DNA from: Balneola sp. MJW-20
GTDB taxonomy: Bacteria > Bacteroidota > Rhodothermia > Balneolales > Balneolaceae
Direction: 5' to 3'
NCBI RefSeq assembly: GCF_040811775.1
Contig: NZ_JBFNXW010000003.1
Span: 248,001-312,000, forward strand
DNA: 64,000 nt
Position 1 is the first letter of the stretch. Each line of letters begins with the position of its first letter. The position numbers and the translations under genes were made by a program. Shown in pieces: positions 8,787 to 18,594 of the stretch. Below the pieces are notes generated by a model. That model was not told where the DNA came from and ran no database searches. It was given only the letters and a program-made list of their open reading frames with translations.

Positions 8787-9959
8787 CTAACGATTTTGAT
8801 ATTTTCTGATCGATAACAGGCCGAGTATTGGTCCGGGCAGGATCAGCCAGAATACCATCAGGTTCTCAAAATACAACCAGCTGAAGTTGATCAGTTGTAT
8901 GCTGATAATAGTGATGGCAAAGCCGATGCTGTTCACAATGGTAAGACCTGTGGCTACATAGGACGGATCCGATGACTTCGCAACTAAAGTGGAGAACTGT
9001 GGAGAATCCGGTATCACTGTTATTCCCCAGAGGAACAACAGCAGAAGGATCATGATCAATGGAAGACCGGATATCAGAGGCAGCAGCAGGCAGCAGCCCC
9101 CGGAGATCATTAAAGAGCTGAGCGCTACTTTTTTGCTGCCCTTTTTCAGAGAGAGGTGTCCTCCAATGGCACAGCTTAATGCTCCGATCCCGATGATCAG
9201 AAATGAAAATAACGAGACGTTGAGTTCAGAACCGGTGTGTACGGAATTCAGATAAGCCAGTATAACCGGTACGAAAGCCCAGAAGGTATACAGCTCCCAC
9301 ATGTGACCGAAATAGCCGAATGCGGCTGACCTGAAATTCGGGTCCCGGAAGAGCCTGAACATTGCCGAAGGTTTAAATACACCGGCTTTGCCTTTATAAG
9401 GTCCGTCATTGACGGTGAAATACAACAGGACTCCTCCCGAAAGACTGATCAGCGAGGTGCTTATCATCACAAATCTCCACGGCAGGTCTCCTCCCAGGTA
9501 TTTTAACAAGTGGGGAAAGGCAGTTCCCAGAACCAGCGCTCCCACCAGATATCCAAGAGCTTTACCCAGTCCTTCTTTATGCCAGTCGGATGCGATCTTC
9601 ATTCCCACGGGGTAGATGCCTGCCAGGAAAAAACCGGTAAACAGACGGGCAAACATCACTTCGGTGAAATTATCAGACCAGATCGTGAGGAGATTTGCGG
9701 CAGCACCCAGTACCGAACACAGCAGAAAAACCTTAACCGGTGAAAAACGATCGGCGACACTAAGTGCGGCAAATAACAGTGTGCCTGTGATGAAGCCGGC
9801 CTGAACGGCCATCGTGATAAAGCCTATAAAAGCTTCCAGTAGTCCCAGCTCACGGATCAGGTCCGGAACTACGGCATTGCCCGCGAACCAGAGGCTTGTG
9901 CCTGCGAATTGTGCAATAACAATTACCGGCAGTACATGTTTAGGGGTGGCAGATCTCAT
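8787..9959 (-). CDS. MFS transporter
   Basis: A 390-residue integral membrane protein with about twelve hydrophobic helices, the standard major-facilitator layout. An N-terminal half (VIVIAQFAGTSLWFAGNAVVPDL) is followed by a cytoplasmic loop near residue 195 and a second half ending in LILPGPILGLLSIRKYQNR. The segment FLAGIYPVGMKIASDWHKEGLGKALGY resembles members acting on small organic substrates. Substrate is not predictable. The DUF456 gene lies about 40 bases upstream on the same strand. Confidence 0.8.
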   Translation of the reverse strand: MRSATPKHVLPVIVIAQFAGTSLWFAGNAVVPDLIRELGLLEAFIGFITMAVQAGFITGTLLFAALSVADRFSPVKVFLLCSVLGAAANLLTIWSDNFTEVMFARLFTGFFLAGIYPVGMKIASDWHKEGLGKALGYLVGALVLGTAFPHLLKYLGGDLPWRFVMISTSLISLSGGVLLYFTVNDGPYKGKAGVFKPSAMFRLFRDPNFRSAAFGYFGHMWELYTFWAFVPVILAYLNSVHTGSELNVSLFSFLIIGIGALSCAIGGHLSLKKGSKKVALSSLMISGGCCLLLPLISGLPLIMILLLLFLWGITVIPDSPQFSTLVAKSSDPSYVATGLTIVNSIGFAITIISIQLINFSWLYFENLMVFWLILPGPILGLLSIRKYQNR

Positions 9960-9998
9960 GCGTGTGAAGTAACGAAAGCCTGCGCCCGAATAAAAGTG

Positions 9999-10469
9999 CT
10001 ACCAGAGATTTATAACAAAATAAAAGGTCATGGTCATGGCAGCTATGAATTTCAGCCCGGTAGCCGTTAAAAAACCTATAAAGGATCCCCAGGCAGACTT
10101 CATCGCTTTGTCAGAAGAATTCCCAACGATCAGTTCGCCGATGAAAGCGCCCAGCAGCGGACCGATCAGAAAGCCAAGCGGGGGAAAGAAAAGACCTGCG
10201 ATCATTCCGATCACCGAACCGGTAACACCGGCTGAGCTTCCTCCGAATTTCTTGGTACCCCAGGACGGGATCACATTATCCAGTATCATAAGAGTTCCTA
10301 CGAGCAGAGCCCATATCACCAGAAAAGTTACAGAGAATGGTTGATATAGATATTGTAATAGCAATAAACCCAGATAGCTGAATGGTAAACCGGGCATTAC
10401 GGGTAATAATGAACCGAGTAACCCAACCAGCATCAGGATCACTCCAATAATTATCAGAAAGATTTCCAT
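9999..10469 (-). CDS. DUF456 membrane protein
   Basis: A 156-residue protein with four or five transmembrane segments and the glycine-rich pattern of DUF456 (LGSLLPVMPGLPFSYLGLLLL; a glycine-zipper-like GVTGSVIGMIAGLFFPPLGFLIGPLLGAFIGE stretch, shown here only as its outline). The family has no established function. It lies between histidine ammonia-lyase and the MFS gene, all on the minus strand, with gaps of about 40-75 bases. Confidence 0.8.
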   Translation of the reverse strand: MEIFLIIIGVILMLVGLLGSLLPVMPGLPFSYLGLLLLQYLYQPFSVTFLVIWALLVGTLMILDNVIPSWGTKKFGGSSAGVTGSVIGMIAGLFFPPLGFLIGPLLGAFIGELIVGNSSDKAMKSAWGSFIGFLTATGLKFIAAMTMTFYFVINLW

Positions 10470-10542
10470 AGACTATATTTCTTTGTGCAGAATGTTCTAA
10501 CGGCTAAAGTCCGGAATAGTTACAAAATCAAAGAGGCATATA

Positions 10543-12030
10543 TTAGACTAAGCCCGCTTGTCGCAACAGCTGAGGATCCGAAAGAAGATCTACGGCAAGC
10601 GAGATCTCGTCCCTGAAATAATGGTCTTCCTTCGCATGAGGAATCTGTTCGCGTATATAGGTATGAGCTGCATCCACACCGGTTCCGGGTTTTAAGGGAG
10701 AACGGAAATCGAGTGCCTGAGCTGCAGTAAATAATTCAATAGCCAGAATATGCTCTACATTCTTGAAAATGTCATAGAGTTTAATGGCCCCGATACTGCC
10801 CATACTTACATGGTCTTCTTGTCCAAGGCTGGTTGGGATCGAGTCTACACTGGAAGGGTGGCACAATACCTTGTTTTCAGAAACTAAAGCCGCTGCGGTG
10901 TACTGAGGGATCATAAAACCGGAATTGATCCCCGTTTCTTCCATAAGCAACTCCGGTAGTCCGTCGTGCCCTTCCAGCAGGAGATATGTTCTTCTTTCGG
11001 ATATGGATCCTAATTCGGCAATTGCAATCGCTGCATAATCGAGACCCAGAGCAAGAGGCTGACCATGAAAATTACCGCCGCTGATGATGTCGCCATTTTC
11101 GAATACCAATGGGTTATCCGTTACGGAATTGATCTCTGTTTCGAATACTTCAATACAATGAGCAATAGCATTCCGGCTGGCGCCATGTACCTGAGGAATA
11201 CATCGCAGGCAATAAGGATCTTGTACTTTTCCGCAATTGCGATGAGATTCGAGGATCTGACTGTCTTTTAAAAGAGTCCGAATATTTTCAGCTACTCGGA
11301 TCTGTCCTTTATGTGGCCGGATATGGTGTACCCTTTCATCAAAAGGTCTGATGCTTCCCTGAAGTGCTTCCAGGCTCATTGCGCCAAGAAGATCCGCTAC
11401 GTCCAGTAATTGAAGACTTTTATGAAGCAGCCAGGAGCCATAGGCAGCCATTAGCTGGGTGCCGTTTATCAATGAAAGGCCATCCTTAGCCTTCAGTTCA
11501 ATAGGTTCAATCCCGTTTTCGGATAAAACGCCGGATGCAGGTATTATATCTGTTCCCTCCTCATTCCAGAACGATCCGTAACCAAGCAAGGGAAGAGACA
11601 TATGTGCCAGAGGAGCCAGATCCCCGGAGGCTCCTACACTTCCCTTTTTAGGAATAGCCGGTATAAGGTCTTTATCCAGCATCAGGATCAGACGGTTGAA
11701 GGTCTCGGATGATATTCCTGAATACCCCAGGCCGAGGGCATGAATCTTGAGCTGAAGCATCAGCCTGCAGATCTCTTTGGGAATAAGTTCTCCGGTGCCA
11801 ACTGAATGAGATAAGATCAGGTTCCTTTGTAGCTTTTGCAGTTTGTCACCGCTGATCTTCTTTGTGGCCAGAATCCCAAAACCGGTGTTGATCCCGTAAA
11901 ATGCTTCGTTTGATGCTAAGGCATCTTCAACGATTTGACGAGCATCTTCGATTCTACTTTGATCCTTTTTCAGACCTTCTATCGATCTTGCTAAGTCCTT
12001 GTATAGCTGTGATATCCGAATTTTTATCAT
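10543..12030 (-). CDS. hutH: Histidine ammonia-lyase
   Basis: About 495 residues, the usual family length. It deaminates L-histidine to trans-urocanate, the first step of histidine breakdown. The Ala-Ser-Gly triad that cyclises into the MIO electrophile is present in GSVGASGDLAPLAH. Other family landmarks are YGINTGFG near the N-terminus, LINGTQLMAAYG, and the C-terminal QEDHVSMGSIGA. The second ATG (MIKIRISQ) is chosen because AGGG lies six bases upstream; a first ATG at 12036 overlaps that site. The other hut genes (hutU, hutI) are not adjacent, so urocanate must be processed from elsewhere. A related aromatic ammonia-lyase specificity cannot be wholly excluded. Confidence 0.9.
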   Translation of the reverse strand: MIKIRISQLYKDLARSIEGLKKDQSRIEDARQIVEDALASNEAFYGINTGFGILATKKISGDKLQKLQRNLILSHSVGTGELIPKEICRLMLQLKIHALGLGYSGISSETFNRLILMLDKDLIPAIPKKGSVGASGDLAPLAHMSLPLLGYGSFWNEEGTDIIPASGVLSENGIEPIELKAKDGLSLINGTQLMAAYGSWLLHKSLQLLDVADLLGAMSLEALQGSIRPFDERVHHIRPHKGQIRVAENIRTLLKDSQILESHRNCGKVQDPYCLRCIPQVHGASRNAIAHCIEVFETEINSVTDNPLVFENGDIISGGNFHGQPLALGLDYAAIAIAELGSISERRTYLLLEGHDGLPELLMEETGINSGFMIPQYTAAALVSENKVLCHPSSVDSIPTSLGQEDHVSMGSIGAIKLYDIFKNVEHILAIELFTAAQALDFRSPLKPGTGVDAAHTYIREQIPHAKEDHYFRDEISLAVDLLSDPQLLRQAGLV

Positions 12031-12160
12031 GATCATCCCTGTTTCGGACTAATGTCGTTACTTCCTGAGAGGTATTCAACGAATTTCTTGCAACCAATAC
12101 CGTCTTTAGGTATCATCAGCAGGATCAATGCGAAATAAACCTTAACCAATCAAATTACCT

Positions 12161-13669
12161 ATGACTAATGGGAATCAGGGTGGTGGAGCAGGTGCACTCG
12201 AAAAAGAGTTTCTAGGGCATCCGCGCGGACTAGCCACATTATTTTTTACTGAGCTGTGGGAGCGTTTCAGTTATTATGGAATGCGCGCACTGCTGGTACT
12301 TTTCATGACAACGGAAGCGATGGGATCCAATCCCGGACTTGGATTTTCTGTTGGTAAAGCGACTGCCATATACGGTCTGTATACCTTTTTTGTGTATGTG
12401 CTGTCTTTACCGGGAGGCTGGATCGCTGATAACCTCTGGGGCCAGCGAAAAGCAGTATTTATAGGTGGTTGTATCATTGCCGCCGGCCATATCAGTATGG
12501 CGTTTCCATTTAATGAAACCTTCTATTTGGGACTCGTTTTAATTGTACTTGGAACGGGTTTATTAAAGCCGAACGTAAGTTCTATGGTTGGAGACCTTTA
12601 TCCTGAAGGTGGAGCTATCCGGGATGCAGGCTTCTCTATTTTTTATATGGGGATAAACTTCGGAGCAATCCTGGGGCCACTGCTATGCGGTCTTCTGGGT
12701 GAAGGATATAACTGGCACTATGGTTTCTCATTAGCCGGTATTGGTATGATCATTGGTTTGATCTCTTATAAGGTAGGCGGTAAATACTTAGGTAATGCCG
12801 GAGATCTCAAGACTGATGACACTCCTGAAGAACTTCAGAAGAAGAGTAAGATGTTTTATGGGGTACTCTCTTTTGTAGTGGCCGCTATTGTTGTTTTTGC
12901 ATTCCTGATGAGCTCAGGGGCGATCAACATTACTCTTCAGGTTCTTGCAGGTAATCTGGGTGTTGCTGCGGTGGTCATTACTATGGCCTTCTTCGGATAT
13001 ATCATATTTTTTGGTGGACACAATACCGAAGAAAAGAAGAAACTTGGAGTGATCTTCTGGTTATTCCTTTTGGCTGCCTTATTCTGGGCCGGTTTCGAAC
13101 AGGCAGGATCCTCATTGAACCTTTTCGCACAGGACCTGACCGACAGAGTGATGCTGGGAGTGGAAGTGCCTGCAAGTACTTTGCAGCTTATTAATCCGAC
13201 TTTTATCGTGATCTTTGCTCCGATATTTGGCTGGTTATGGACCTGGCTTGCAAGCCGTCAAAAAAATCCTTCCATTCCGGTAAAATTCGGACTGGGTTTG
13301 CTGGGTTTATCTGCCGGATTCTTTGTGCTATCCTGGGGAGCTGCAAATGCTACGATCGAGAATCCGGTATCACCCGCCTGGCTGATCGTTACTTACTTCC
13401 TGCATACTTGTGGTGAACTTGCATTATCACCTGTAGGACTTTCATCTATGACCAAGCTTTCACCAAAAAACCGTGTTTCTCAGATGATGGGAATCTGGTT
13501 TGTAGCTGCCGCTTTAGGTAACCTGTTTGCAGGTCTGGTAGCTGGTGAACTTGAGACCATGGCGCCAACCAATCTCTTCTGGTTTGTAGCTATGTTAGTT
13601 GGTGGTGGTGGTATTGTAGCACTACTTGCAAGCCCAGGCGTCAAAAAACTGATGGGCGATGTTGAATAA
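12161..13669 (+). CDS. POT/PTR2 family proton-coupled peptide transporter
   Basis: A 502-residue membrane protein with about fourteen helices. It carries the POT signature ExxERFxYYG in FTELWERFSYYGMRALLVLFM, which binds protons and peptide. The second PTR2 region is also visible (FSIFYMGINFGAILGPLLCG), and TM10-11 carry SPAWLIVTYFLHTCGELALSPVGLSSM. These proteins import di- and tripeptides across the inner membrane. The gene is divergent from hutH with about 130 bases between, and a strong terminator follows. Confidence 0.93.
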   Translation: MTNGNQGGGAGALEKEFLGHPRGLATLFFTELWERFSYYGMRALLVLFMTTEAMGSNPGLGFSVGKATAIYGLYTFFVYVLSLPGGWIADNLWGQRKAVFIGGCIIAAGHISMAFPFNETFYLGLVLIVLGTGLLKPNVSSMVGDLYPEGGAIRDAGFSIFYMGINFGAILGPLLCGLLGEGYNWHYGFSLAGIGMIIGLISYKVGGKYLGNAGDLKTDDTPEELQKKSKMFYGVLSFVVAAIVVFAFLMSSGAINITLQVLAGNLGVAAVVITMAFFGYIIFFGGHNTEEKKKLGVIFWLFLLAALFWAGFEQAGSSLNLFAQDLTDRVMLGVEVPASTLQLINPTFIVIFAPIFGWLWTWLASRQKNPSIPVKFGLGLLGLSAGFFVLSWGAANATIENPVSPAWLIVTYFLHTCGELALSPVGLSSMTKLSPKNRVSQMMGIWFVAAALGNLFAGLVAGELETMAPTNLFWFVAMLVGGGGIVALLASPGVKKLMGDVE

Positions 13670-13694
13670 ATTCTGTATAAAAATAGATTGATAT

Positions 13695-13724
13695 AAAGGC
13701 CTCCCTGTGGAGGCCTTTTTTATT
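13695..13724 (+). terminator. Rho-independent terminator after the peptide transporter
   Basis: A perfect 10-base stem, AAAGGCCTCC (13695-13704) with GGAGGCCTTT (13709-13718), has a four-base loop and continues into a T run. It lies between convergent genes and may serve both strands. Confidence 0.88.
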
Positions 13725-13748
13725 TAAACCCCCGGATCAAATATATGC

Positions 13749-14480
13749 TTATAAAGCAGTAGCAATTCCTGCTCCAACAAAGAAGCCATCCTGAAAAAGG
13801 TTCTTGGCAGAATTAATATCCAGTTGCAGATTCTTCGCACTCAGCAGCGTAAAGCCCAGTTCAAAGTAGTGGTTGTCATAATTGGAGATGCTGAAATCGG
13901 TGGCATAACCAAAATAAACGCCTGCTCCGGTCGGACTATCAAAAGTGTATGAAGGGGTTAATGTAAAACTGATCGCGCCTCCTCCTATATCATTAATATC
14001 TGAAATGCCGAATCCAATGTTTGAATCGAGGCCCCAGTTAGTATTTCCCTGAATTCTTCCTTGCAATGAAAACCGGGTATTCCAGGTCGAAAAATTGGAA
14101 TTCAGAAAGGGCAGATCGACCATGGTCATAAAAGTAAGAAAGCGATCTCCGTCAGCCACTAGTTGATATTTGATACCGGCGCTTTGCTGCTGTACCTGAG
14201 CATCCGTATTTTCGCTGAAGGCTACCGATCCTGCATTAAAACGGATCTCGAGTTTATCAGATACACCCAGTCTCAGCAAGAGTTGTGGCAACTGATAACT
14301 ATCTGCGCCTCCATTCAGATAAACAGCACCTGCTTCCGCGCCAAAAATATTTTTACCATAGACAAAAGGCGAGTCTCCGATACCGGGACGGTCAGATAAC
14401 ACATCCTGCTGTGCTTTTAGTGGATTAGTGATGATCAATGTGATAAATACAGAACATAGCAGCAGACTTCGTTTACTCAT
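13749..14480 (-). CDS. Outer-membrane 'MetA-pathway'-type transporter family protein
   Basis: A 243-residue secreted protein (signal LLLCSVFITLIITNPLKAQ). It matches the pattern of the Phenol_MetA_deg/'transporter' barrel family: DRPGIGDSPFVYGKNIFGAEAG, then LPQLLLRLGVSDKLEIRFNAG and repeated amphipathic strands. The protein ends in VGAGIATAL. Members are outer-membrane barrels whose substrates are mostly unknown; the family name does not prove a role in phenol degradation. Monocistronic, convergent with the peptide transporter. Confidence 0.7.
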   Translation of the reverse strand: MSKRSLLLCSVFITLIITNPLKAQQDVLSDRPGIGDSPFVYGKNIFGAEAGAVYLNGGADSYQLPQLLLRLGVSDKLEIRFNAGSVAFSENTDAQVQQQSAGIKYQLVADGDRFLTFMTMVDLPFLNSNFSTWNTRFSLQGRIQGNTNWGLDSNIGFGISDINDIGGGAISFTLTPSYTFDSPTGAGVYFGYATDFSISNYDNHYFELGFTLLSAKNLQLDINSAKNLFQDGFFVGAGIATAL

Positions 14481-14536
14481 TTAAATACCCTAATTTTGAT
14501 TGATTTGATCTCTTAAGAAAATAGAGGAAATATACT

Positions 14537-15913
14537 TTGACCCAAAGGATCACAGAAAAAGAACCCATAGCAGCAATAGCCACTCCGGTCGGGGAGGGCG
14601 GTATTGCTGTGATCAGAGTGTCCGGGAAGAATGCTATTGCTATCGTTGACAAAGCATTTGAAGGTAAAGACCTGACTGATCAGGCGAGTCATACGGTGCA
14701 CTTCGGCAAAGTCATCAACAAAAAAGGGTTACCTGTTGATGAAGTATTGGTATCTCTTTTCTATTCGCCAAGATCCTATACCGGTGAAGAGACAGTGGAG
14801 ATATCCTGTCATGGGGGAGTGCTGGTAACACAAGCTGTTCTGGAAGCTATTCTTGCTTTAGGAGTGCGTGCTGCAGCTCCCGGTGAATTTACTCAACGGG
14901 CCTTTTTAAACGGGAAGCTGGATCTGGATCAGGCGGAAGCAGTGGCAGATATCATTCATGCTAAGAGTCTTAAAGCTGTGGATGCAGCTCATCAGCAACT
15001 GGAGGGGAGGCTGGGTGAACACGTGAAGCGATTTCGCCAGCAGATCATTGACGGAACTGCGATGATCGAGCTTGAACTGGACTTCGTGGAAGAAGATGTG
15101 GAATTCGCGAATAAGGAACAGCTTAAAGAGTTATTAGAAGCGCTTGAAAAGGAGATCACCGATCTACTGGAGACTTACGAAGCCGGAAGACTGGTTAAAG
15201 ACGGGGTTAAAACCGTGCTGATGGGAAGGCCCAATGCGGGAAAATCGACTCTGCTGAATACACTGGTAGGGAGCGACCGGGCGATCGTAACCGATATTGC
15301 AGGGACTACCCGGGATACGATCGATGCCGACTGGAGTTATGATGGTATTTTGTTCAGGCTGATCGATACAGCAGGACTACGCAAAACGACCGATATCGTT
15401 GAAGCGGAAGGAGTGAAACGATCGCAGCAGGCATTCGAAAAGGCAGATCTGGTCATTTATCTTAAGGATCTTTCGTTTCCATTTGATGAGGAAGAACGAA
15501 AAGAGATCGCCGGATATCAGCAGAAGGCGGAAGACACACCATTTCTGTTGATCGGAACCAAAGCGGATATTGAAGCAGATACGGACTGGAGAATTGAGTT
15601 TGACCTGGAGATCTCTGCATTGGGAGGAGAAAGTATTGACAGCCTGAAAAAGATGATGAAAGAAAGGGCCCTGGAAAACAAACATTATGATGCAGGCAGT
15701 TTGCTGGTGACATCCACCCGTCACCGGGATGCTTTAGAAAAAGCCAGAGAACATGTACAGGCAGCCTTAAGAGGCCTGGCAATGGATATGACCGGAGATC
15801 TGCTATCGATCGATCTGAGAGCTGCTCTTAAGGAACTGGGCGCCATCACCGGCGAGATCACCAACGAGGATATCCTGGACTCGATCTTTTCGCGGTTTTG
15901 TATCGGGAAATAA
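14537..15913 (+). CDS. mnmE: tRNA modification GTPase MnmE (TrmE)
   Basis: A 458-residue protein of standard length. With MnmG it builds the 5-carboxymethylaminomethyl group on wobble uridine of tRNAs. The N-terminal formyl-tetrahydrofolate-binding region contains PIAAIATPVGEGGIAVIRVSG. The embedded GTPase has G1 GRPNAGKST, G2 around AGTTRDT, G3 DTAG and G4 TKAD. The C-terminal catalytic motif FCIGK ends the protein. The start is TTG. The G4 motif has Thr where most MnmE proteins have Asn (NKxD); TKxD works in other small GTPases. Confidence 0.96.
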   Translation: MTQRITEKEPIAAIATPVGEGGIAVIRVSGKNAIAIVDKAFEGKDLTDQASHTVHFGKVINKKGLPVDEVLVSLFYSPRSYTGEETVEISCHGGVLVTQAVLEAILALGVRAAAPGEFTQRAFLNGKLDLDQAEAVADIIHAKSLKAVDAAHQQLEGRLGEHVKRFRQQIIDGTAMIELELDFVEEDVEFANKEQLKELLEALEKEITDLLETYEAGRLVKDGVKTVLMGRPNAGKSTLLNTLVGSDRAIVTDIAGTTRDTIDADWSYDGILFRLIDTAGLRKTTDIVEAEGVKRSQQAFEKADLVIYLKDLSFPFDEEERKEIAGYQQKAEDTPFLLIGTKADIEADTDWRIEFDLEISALGGESIDSLKKMMKERALENKHYDAGSLLVTSTRHRDALEKAREHVQAALRGLAMDMTGDLLSIDLRAALKELGAITGEITNEDILDSIFSRFCIGK

Positions 15914-16010
15914 GAATTTCATAGGAGCCATTTTCTGCATTAATGCCATAAAGCCCCAGATTTTAAATCTATCTATCTTTTCATCTTTATCGTTCGTGAG
16001 TCTGTTGAAT

Positions 16011-16040
16011 AAAAAAGCCGGGATCTAACGATGCCCGGCT
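16011..16040 (-). terminator. Rho-independent terminator of the permease operon
   Basis: AGCCGGG (16016-16022) pairs with CCCGGCT (16034-16040). The A6 run at 16011-16016 gives a T tract when read on the minus strand, so it terminates leftward transcription coming from the ABC permease genes. Confidence 0.82.
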
Positions 16041-16088
16041 CTGTCAATTTGAGAAAAATTATTAATCAACCACTCACCAATTACTCCA

Positions 16089-17333
16089 TCACTCGTATCT
16101 GAGAGACTCTACCGGATCGACTCGGGAGGCTTTAATGGCCGGAAATATACCGGCAAGTAATCCTATAGCCCCCAGTACTCCTATGGTGACGGCGACGGCA
16201 ATATGTGAGATCTCCGGATGACCCAGAAAATCACTGGCTCCGCCCTGTAGGTTCAAGGCCCTCACCCCATATACAATTCCGGTGGAGATCCCGATACCGA
16301 TCAGTCCGCCAAGGAATGAGATGAACAGGGACTCAAAAATAAATTGTGTGACAATATGCACTTTACGGGCACCTACTGCCATCTTTACTCCGATCTCACG
16401 GGTTCTTTCTTTTACCACGACGAACATGATATTGGCCACACCCACACCGGCGATCATCAGGGTGAAGAAGCCGACAACAAATAAAAAGATCTCAAGTCCG
16501 GTGGACACCTTGCGACTCATCTCCTCCTGCTCAATGAAATCCCACATAGGCATTGCCTGCTCGTCGGAAGGGTCGAACTTATATTTACTGGCCATAAGAT
16601 TTACAAGATCAGTTTTTATGCTTTCCTGAAGACTTGGATCGCCCGGTCTGATCAGCATAGAACGCAAGGTTCGGTTTCCGTACATATTTCTGAAAGTGGT
16701 GTAGGGAATGATCGCACGGTCAGCGTCCGGGCCGTTGTTCATCGAGGTCTGCATCTTAGGCTTCATTACACCAATTACAGTAAATGGGGTGTTATCCAGC
16801 ATCACCTGCTGGCCAACAGGATCCTCCTCGCCAAATATTCTGACTGCGATCTCATCGCCAAGAAATAAAACCCGTCTCATTTCATCTACATCTCTTTCAT
16901 TGATGAAACGTCCTCCTGCTGCCGGGTACATGGTACGCATGATCTCAAAGTCAGGATCCACGCCTTCCATATAAGTATTCGTTGTAAAGTCATTTCGTTT
17001 CAGCTGTGCACCGTATCTCCCGTACTGCGGACTGGCATACTGAATTCCCTGAACCGATCTCTCAACCAGCTTGAGATCCTCTTCGGTAAAGCGTACCTGC
17101 CGCCCGATGTCCAGTCCCTCATAGGTCATGCTGGTCTGACCGCCATATACTATCATTACCTGGTTACCGGCTCCAAGCATTCCTCTCATCATACTGGTTC
17201 CCAGCCCTCTTCCAAAAGCAAGTAGCAGTACAACTGAAAGTGTTCCCCAGGCAATGGCTGTGAGGGTCAGGAAAGACCTTAGCTTTTGCTTATTCAGGTC
17301 GGATAAAAATTCTCTTACGAGTGTTCGCCACAT
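16089..17333 (-). CDS. ABC transporter permease (MacB/FtsX type), copy 2
   Basis: A 414-residue permease with one N-terminal transmembrane helix (FLTLTAIAWGTLSVVLLLAFG), a large periplasmic MacB_PCD domain and three C-terminal helices of the FtsX domain (TLMIAGVGVANIMFVVVKERTREIGVKMAVGA). This is the MacB layout without its ATPase domain. It lies 17 bases downstream of a paralogous permease. Together with the adaptor it should form a tripartite export system or an envelope mechanotransmitter. No ATPase gene is adjacent. Confidence 0.88.
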   Translation of the reverse strand: MWRTLVREFLSDLNKQKLRSFLTLTAIAWGTLSVVLLLAFGRGLGTSMMRGMLGAGNQVMIVYGGQTSMTYEGLDIGRQVRFTEEDLKLVERSVQGIQYASPQYGRYGAQLKRNDFTTNTYMEGVDPDFEIMRTMYPAAGGRFINERDVDEMRRVLFLGDEIAVRIFGEEDPVGQQVMLDNTPFTVIGVMKPKMQTSMNNGPDADRAIIPYTTFRNMYGNRTLRSMLIRPGDPSLQESIKTDLVNLMASKYKFDPSDEQAMPMWDFIEQEEMSRKVSTGLEIFLFVVGFFTLMIAGVGVANIMFVVVKERTREIGVKMAVGARKVHIVTQFIFESLFISFLGGLIGIGISTGIVYGVRALNLQGGASDFLGHPEISHIAVAVTIGVLGAIGLLAGIFPAIKASRVDPVESLRYE

Positions 17334-17350
17334 AATATCTTATACTTCAA

Positions 17351-18580
17351 TTATTGCCTTAGGCATTCAACTACATTCAATTTTGATGCTCTCCATGCCG
17401 GGAGTAGTCCGGCAGCAAAACCTACAAATCCTAATACGCCCAGAGCTATCAAGCCGACCTGTGGAGAGAAATAAGGGGTGCCCACAAACTCTTCGATAGG
17501 AATGTTTTGCATTGCCTGAATAAGGCCATAGCCGATCACATAGCCCATAGAAGCTCCCAGGCCTACGATCACAAAGGCTTCAAGGAAGAATTGTCCCATG
17601 ATATGATAGCCCTTGGCTCCAACAGAGCGGCGGATCCCAATTTCCTTCATTCGCTCCTGCACTACCACGAACATTATATTTGCCACACCTATACCGCCAA
17701 CAGCCAGGGTAAAAAACCCTATCATTCCCAGAAAACCGTTTATTCCCAGAAATATGGTATTAATAAAGGCCCAAAACTCGTTGGTGTCCCATATTCCTAT
17801 TGCATCCCTGTCTTTTGGGTCGAAGCGGTGCCTGCGGGCCATGACCTCATAGACCTGGTCCATAACGGCCGGAGCAATTGCCGGATCGCTGGGTACATAT
17901 AGAATATTATTGATCTGGTCGGTTCCCATCATGACCGAAAAGGTGGATGCAGGAATAAATGAACGGTCGCGGTCCTGCTGGTTATAAGACGAGTTCTGTA
18001 TCTTTTCTTGCATCACCCCGATCACCTTGAACGGAGTATTAGCAACCATCACGGTCTTACCTAGTGGATCTTCTTCACCGAACAGATTTTCTGCCAGGCG
18101 ATTACCCAGAAAGATCACTCTTCTTCGTTCTTCCTGATCTCTTTCATTTAGCCATCTTCCGCCTTTTTGTTCAAAAGTATTTCGGAGTTCCTGGTATACT
18201 GGATATACACCGCCAACTGATGAATTTCTCTTCTTCTCTTTATAAGTGATCTCGAGGCTTCGCATATATTCGGGAGTAGCAACATCGATGTCGCTTACCT
18301 GATCTGCAATCAGTTTTGCATCTGCCTCCTTATACCTGATAGGCCTTCCGATTCCATACCCGTCGAATGGCATAGTAGTACGACCAGGGAACATGATCGC
18401 CAGCTGGTCTCCCATACCTCTCATATTTAATACCTGCTGATCTCTGAATCCGGTTCCGAATGCAAGCAGCAGGATGAGGGTGGCAGTTCCCCACATGATC
18501 CCGAAGATCGTGAGGAAGCTGCGCAATCTCTGCTGGTTCAGGTTTTGAAAGAGTTCCTTAAAAAGTGAGAAAAATGACAT
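17351..18580 (-). CDS. ABC transporter permease (MacB/FtsX type), copy 1
   Basis: A 409-residue permease paralogous to the next gene: N-terminal helix in FLTIFGIMWGTATLILLLAFGTG, periplasmic MacB_PCD domain, then FtsX helices (LAVGGIGVANIMFVVVQERMKEIGIRRSVGA). The conserved cytoplasmic EIGIRRSVGAK loop couples such permeases to an ATPase. Because both copies are full length and differ throughout, a heterodimer is plausible. It lies 14 bases after the adaptor gene. Confidence 0.88.
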   Translation of the reverse strand: MSFFSLFKELFQNLNQQRLRSFLTIFGIMWGTATLILLLAFGTGFRDQQVLNMRGMGDQLAIMFPGRTTMPFDGYGIGRPIRYKEADAKLIADQVSDIDVATPEYMRSLEITYKEKKRNSSVGGVYPVYQELRNTFEQKGGRWLNERDQEERRRVIFLGNRLAENLFGEEDPLGKTVMVANTPFKVIGVMQEKIQNSSYNQQDRDRSFIPASTFSVMMGTDQINNILYVPSDPAIAPAVMDQVYEVMARRHRFDPKDRDAIGIWDTNEFWAFINTIFLGINGFLGMIGFFTLAVGGIGVANIMFVVVQERMKEIGIRRSVGAKGYHIMGQFFLEAFVIVGLGASMGYVIGYGLIQAMQNIPIEEFVGTPYFSPQVGLIALGVLGFVGFAAGLLPAWRASKLNVVECLRQ

Positions 18581-18594
18581 GGTGATACGGGATT